Of a stretch of DNA of 10,229 bases, positions 7,641 through 10,229 are shown piece after piece. The position numbers were made by a program, and so were the translations under genes. The DNA comes from Bacillota bacterium. Lineage in GTDB: Bacteria > Bacillota > Clostridia > Lachnospirales > Lachnospiraceae. Position 1 is the first letter of the stretch; the number at the start of each line of letters is the position of its first letter. The notes beneath the pieces were generated by a model. That model saw nothing but the letters and a program-made list of their open reading frames with translations. It was not told the DNA's origin and made no database searches. Where the stretch lies: assembly GCA_023435505.1 (NCBI GenBank), contig JAEYRR010000137.1, positions 1-10,229 of the forward strand. The letters are read 5' to 3'.

Positions 7641-7669
7641 TATATAATCTAGTATGACACTGAAGTTAA
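7641..7669 (-). promoter_or_regulatory. Possible promoter of the Na/Pi symporter gene
   Basis: On the minus strand TTAACT (7664-7669), a 17-base spacer and TATATA (7641-7646) give a moderate sigma-A-like match. The transcript would have a leader of about 18 bases, just enough for the AGGAGG site. The upstream lytic transglycosylase gene shows no clear terminator, so read-through is also possible. Confidence 0.35.
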
Positions 7670-7696
7670 AGAAATATGAAATTATTGAACGAATTC

Positions 7697-8521
7697 TTAG
7701 ATCTGTTTTAACATATTAGACACTGAGGCTGATACCTGTAATTGAGTTGCATCCTTCATAATAGAATTCTTATCTTCCTCTGTATCCTTTTTTTCGTCCT
7801 CTTGTTCTTCAAAATACAATTCAATGAATTTTAGATACTTCTCATAGCTAAAAATAGTATCCAATTCTGTCCTTGAGGTTTCTGTACCAATATTTAACGC
7901 ATCCAGCATAGCTGTTAATTGATCAGCAGAATTGACAGCACCTGCCTGATAGTATGTATTAGTAGCAGAGGTGGTTGGCGATGAATTGTTCCCCTTTGTC
8001 TGTTCTGTAGAAGAATTGCCTACATTGACTGTTCCAGGTGCACTTTCCTTGTAGAAACCAAGTACCTTATTAATATAGTTATGTACTGATTTCCAAGGCG
8101 GTACTCCACCATATTTTCTTACATTACCTGAACCTGCATTGTAGCCTGCCAAAGTCATCTCTATGTCTCCATTATATTTATTAAGGAGCTGTGATAACAG
8201 CTTCGCACCACCCATAATATTCTGTTCAGGATCATAGCTGTCTGTCACCCCAAGCCCCTTAGCTGTTCTAGGCATTAACTGCATAATGCCTACAGCACCG
8301 ACACAACTGACGGCATCTGCGCGGAAATTAGACTCTACCCTAGCAACGGATTTTAGTAGATTAACATCCACTCCATAGGTCTTTGCGGCTTTTTGAAAAA
8401 TTGCATCCAGTTCCTTCGTTTCTCCCAGGTAGGATTTAAAACTTCCATCGCCGTTTACAGAATCTGTGTTTTTTCTTGCACTATTTATATGTGTATTAGA
8501 TGTAATAGAATTAACTTGCAT
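7697..8521 (-). CDS. Lytic transglycosylase (SLT domain) without signal peptide
   Basis: A peptidoglycan-cleaving enzyme of the SLT/goose-lysozyme-like family. Numbering is from the longer 278-codon frame that opens at 8533. The SLT domain spans about 40-165: catalytic Glu67 in VARVESNF, GAVGIMQLMP at 79-88, LAGYNAG at 128-134 and VPPW at 144-147. All core motifs are intact. A Ser/Thr/Asn-rich linker follows (165-195), then a C-terminal helical, acidic region (EEQEDEKKDTEEDK near 242-255) that I do not recognise. I chose the ATG at 8521 over the one at 8533: GGGGGA lies five bases before 8521, while 8533 has no well-placed ribosome binding site. Neither start gives a Sec signal peptide or membrane helix. 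Export by another route, such as the flagellar apparatus used by some related enzymes, is only an inference. A lone TATAAT (8554-8559) upstream may be its -10 box; no convincing -35 is visible. Confidence 0.88.
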   Translation of the reverse strand: MQVNSITSNTHINSARKNTDSVNGDGSFKSYLGETKELDAIFQKAAKTYGVDVNLLKSVARVESNFRADAVSCVGAVGIMQLMPRTAKGLGVTDSYDPEQNIMGGAKLLSQLLNKYNGDIEMTLAGYNAGSGNVRKYGGVPPWKSVHNYINKVLGFYKESAPGTVNVGNSSTEQTKGNNSSPTTSATNTYYQAGAVNSADQLTAMLDALNIGTETSRTELDTIFSYEKYLKFIELYFEEQEDEKKDTEEDKNSIMKDATQLQVSASVSNMLKQI

Positions 8522-8624
8522 CGTATCCCCCATAAATCTTTTATAATATCCTAATTATACTATAAACCAATACGAATTTCTATTGTAATATACTATTTTC
8601 AGGCATATATAACAGAACCTGGCC

Positions 8625-9095
8625 TTACATATTTGCAATTGCAAGGATAGCCAACAAACCAAAAGCCAGTACCTCTATTGTTAAACCAATCCCATTTACT
8701 ACTGAAACAGTTTTTTTCTTGAATAGGCTTCTCAATACTATATAACACAGTACACCTATGATACCACCCAGTGTATTTGTCATAACATCGGTTATATCAC
8801 TGGCTCCGATTGCAAATACAAACTGAATTGTCTCAAAAAATATACTTAATAAAAACCCAATTAATATCTTCTTACCAAAAAACCAATCATTCCAAAATAT
8901 ATTTACATATATACCTAAAGGGATAAATACCACTATGTTATACATGATTTCGGATACATCTAACTGTCCATTTGTAATCTTAGACCCCTTAAATGGTATC
9001 AAGTTTATATTTCTTATGCGAGACAAATCCATAATATTAATACTAAACTTAAATAAAATAAGCCATGCCAATAAAAAAAGATATATTTCAAACAC
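8625..9095 (-). CDS. VanZ-like family membrane protein
   Basis: A small membrane protein of 156 residues from the GTG at 9095, with the VanZ-family pattern. It has an N-terminal helix (3-18), INLIPF at 30-35, a helix with NIVVFIPLGIY (53-63), a helix ending in FFETIQFVF (86-94), the conserved DITDVMTNTLGGIIG (100-114), and a last helix at 138-155. VanZ itself gives low-level teicoplanin resistance in Enterococcus; most relatives have no proven role beyond the envelope, so no resistance claim is made. The GTG at 9095 has no ribosome binding site. The frame stays open upstream to a TAG at 9138-9140, and a strong GGAGG (9143-9147) lies five bases before an in-frame ATT at 9137. Starting there adds 14 residues with a basic stretch before the first helix, typical of this family, so the true gene is probably 8625-9137. 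Confidence 0.82.
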   Translation of the reverse strand: MFEIYLFLLAWLILFKFSINIMDLSRIRNINLIPFKGSKITNGQLDVSEIMYNIVVFIPLGIYVNIFWNDWFFGKKILIGFLLSIFFETIQFVFAIGASDITDVMTNTLGGIIGVLCYIVLRSLFKKKTVSVVNGIGLTIEVLAFGLLAILAIANM

Positions 9096-9171
9096 AATAC
9101 ACGATAATTTCTTCTGCTTATTTGATGTAAATATAATCTATTCCTCCAATTTGTATATCTGACTTATAATA

Positions 9172-9207
9172 CTCCCATTGACTACTTAATTATACAATCA
9201 ATGGGAG
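9172..9207 (-). terminator. Inverted repeat spanning the ligase stop codon, possible terminator
   Basis: A perfect 10-base inverted repeat (CTCCCATTGA at 9172-9181, complement at 9198-9207) has a 16-base loop holding the last ligase codons and its stop TAG (9182-9184). On the minus strand the stem is followed by TATTATAAG, a poor T-tract. It may be a weak terminator or an mRNA 3'-end structure separating the NHEJ operon from the VanZ gene. Confidence 0.45.
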
Positions 9208-10111
9208 CTTTATCATCTCGAATTCCTTTAAATACCGGCTGGCGAAATGCTTCCTTCTCGGTAGGCATAGACTCAACGATACATACTAACGTGGGCTCAA
9301 TCCAGGTTGCATTCTCATTACCTTTTGGTATATATCCAAATGGAGAATACTCAACCTTCCTATAGTGATGCTGATTTAAAATACGCGGGCTAACTCCTAG
9401 CGTTACGTGTCCTCTATAAACCAACACATCGCCATCATACTGTCCTAGTACTAAGCTTAACATATTGTTATTCTTTGGAATATAGCCACAGATTACACAA
9501 TCCTCCGTAGACATTACCTTGCATTTAATCCAGTTCTTACTCCTCTTATCAAAGAGATACATGCTATCTTTACGTTTTGCCACAATGCCTTCTAATCCCT
9601 TGCTTTTTGCTAACTCGAATAATTGAATACCATATTGCTCAATAAATCGTGAGACACTAATTCTGTCAGTTTCTATAACTATATCCTCTAGTAGCTGTTT
9701 GCGCTCCATTAGTGGTAATGTGTCTATCTGTTTATTCTTGAGATAGACAATATCATAAGCAACAAAACTTGCTGGATATTTTTGTGCTGCTAACTGTATT
9801 TTAAATGGATCAGTCATCAACGAGCGTTTCTGAATCTCATAAAAATCCGTAATACCATTCTTCATTACAAATAACTCACCGTCTAAAATACATTTATCTT
9901 TTACTTGCTTGTGGATATTGGTGAGTTCTGGTACATGCTGTAGCAATTTCTTATCTCGTTTATTCCTTAAATCTGTTCCATCCTTATCTAGATATGCGAT
10001 ACATCTTATACCGTCTAGTTTTATTTCGTAAATATAATCCATAGAATCAAAGGGTTCTTCTTGTTCAGCAATCAACATTGGCTTAATGCCTTTTGTATCG
10101 AAAATATCCAT
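9182..10111 (-). CDS. ligD: ATP-dependent DNA ligase, stand-alone LigD-type ligase domain
   Basis: A 309-residue ATP-dependent ligase that would seal DNA breaks in bacterial non-homologous end joining. Nucleotidyltransferase motifs are in order. Motif I is YEIKLDGIR at 28-36, with Lys31 the residue adenylated by ATP. Motif III is LDGELFV at 76-82, followed by FVAYDIVYL at 116-124. Motif IV is GLEGIVAKR at 172-180 and motif V is WIKCKV at 194-199. The OB-fold C-terminus ends in the LigD-typical RQPVFKGIRDDK (290-301). It matches only the ligase module of the larger LigD proteins; the polymerase and 3'-phosphoesterase modules are absent and would have to be separate genes if present. Its start overlaps the Ku stop (TAATG), with GAGGA eight bases upstream, so the two are translated together. 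Confidence 0.92.
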   Translation of the reverse strand: MDIFDTKGIKPMLIAEQEEPFDSMDYIYEIKLDGIRCIAYLDKDGTDLRNKRDKKLLQHVPELTNIHKQVKDKCILDGELFVMKNGITDFYEIQKRSLMTDPFKIQLAAQKYPASFVAYDIVYLKNKQIDTLPLMERKQLLEDIVIETDRISVSRFIEQYGIQLFELAKSKGLEGIVAKRKDSMYLFDKRSKNWIKCKVMSTEDCVICGYIPKNNNMLSLVLGQYDGDVLVYRGHVTLGVSPRILNQHHYRKVEYSPFGYIPKGNENATWIEPTLVCIVESMPTEKEAFRQPVFKGIRDDKAPIDCIIK

Positions 10112-10229
10112 TAAGCTGTTCCTCGCTTCGACATCTCCACTGTCTTTTTAAGAGCTTCCATCAAATCAATCACATTGTCTGGTTTTCCGGTATCTGCAGA
10201 GACAATATCACGGCCTTGAATTTTCGTTG
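10111..10229 (-). CDS. ku: Ku protein, C-terminal fragment (5' part outside window)
   Basis: Thirty-eight codons and a TAA stop (10111-10113) are read from the right edge on the minus strand. The peptide includes GRDIVSADTGKPDNVIDLMEALKKT split over residues 5-29; the VIDLMEALKK stretch is typical of the end of bacterial Ku proteins, after the core DNA-binding ring. Ku binds DNA ends and recruits the ligase for end joining. The assignment rests on this short tail and on direct coupling to a LigD-type ligase, which together make it likely. The fragment ends soon after the conserved region, so this Ku has only a minimal C-terminal extension. Confidence 0.8.
   Translation of the reverse strand, partial: TKIQGRDIVSADTGKPDNVIDLMEALKKTVEMSKRGTA

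Noticed and set aside
7617..7696. Search for a Pho-box or terminator between the lytic transglycosylase and the phosphate symporter
   Set aside because: No direct repeats of the TTaACa type at 11-base spacing and no stem with a T-tract were seen.
8935..9162. Plus-strand frame of 75 codons over the VanZ gene start
   Set aside because: Overlaps the conserved VanZ coding region antisense and has no recognisable motif.
1..10229. CRISPR array, tRNA or rRNA gene, insertion sequence, phage or defence system
   Set aside because: No regularly spaced repeats, no cloverleaf with a GTTCRA-type T-loop, no transposase or integrase frame, and the coding density is filled by recognisable chromosomal genes.

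Overview
The window (10,229 bases, AT-rich) looks like an ordinary chromosomal stretch of a low-GC Gram-positive bacterium of the class Clostridia. The gene set and protein style fit a Lachnospiraceae or Lachnoclostridium-type genome: AI-2E-family permease, NptA-type Na/phosphate symporter, signal-less lytic transglycosylase, VanZ-like protein, and a Ku plus stand-alone LigD-type ligase pair. This placement is inference from gene content; no marker gene is present.

Layout, left to right. (1) 1-597, minus: the first 199 codons of an unrecognised six-helix membrane protein that runs off the left edge, with its own sigma-A-type promoter. (2) 762-2984, minus: a 740-residue LTA-synthase-family phosphoglycerol transferase, closed by a strong intrinsic terminator. 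(3) 3100-4578, minus: a HEAT-repeat plus THUMP-like plus UPF0020-type methyltransferase with a degenerate motif IV. (4) 4579-4741: a divergent promoter region with two well-formed, back-to-back sigma-A promoters. (5) 4742-5887, plus: an AI-2E-family permease, the only plus-strand gene, apparently preceded by a coupled 5-codon leader ORF. (6) A shared bidirectional terminator, then 5946-7616, minus: a Na/Pi cotransporter with a PhoU-like tail. (7) 7697-8521, minus: a lytic transglycosylase with no signal peptide. (8) 8625-9095, minus: a VanZ-family protein that probably starts 14 codons further upstream at a non-standard ATT codon. (9) 9182-10111 and 10111 to the right edge, minus: an ATP-dependent DNA ligase translationally coupled to the 3' end of a Ku gene, together a minimal non-homologous end-joining operon.

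Most units are single genes with their own signals, so the window is a string of housekeeping and envelope genes, not one operon. Cell-envelope themes recur (phosphoglycerol transfer, peptidoglycan cleavage, VanZ, permeases). Only the Ku-ligase pair clearly works as one system. I see no transposase, phage gene, CRISPR array, tRNA, rRNA or clear defence island. The points most worth checking are translation starts (ATT start of the VanZ gene, leader ORF of the permease) and the altered catalytic motif of the HEAT-methyltransferase.
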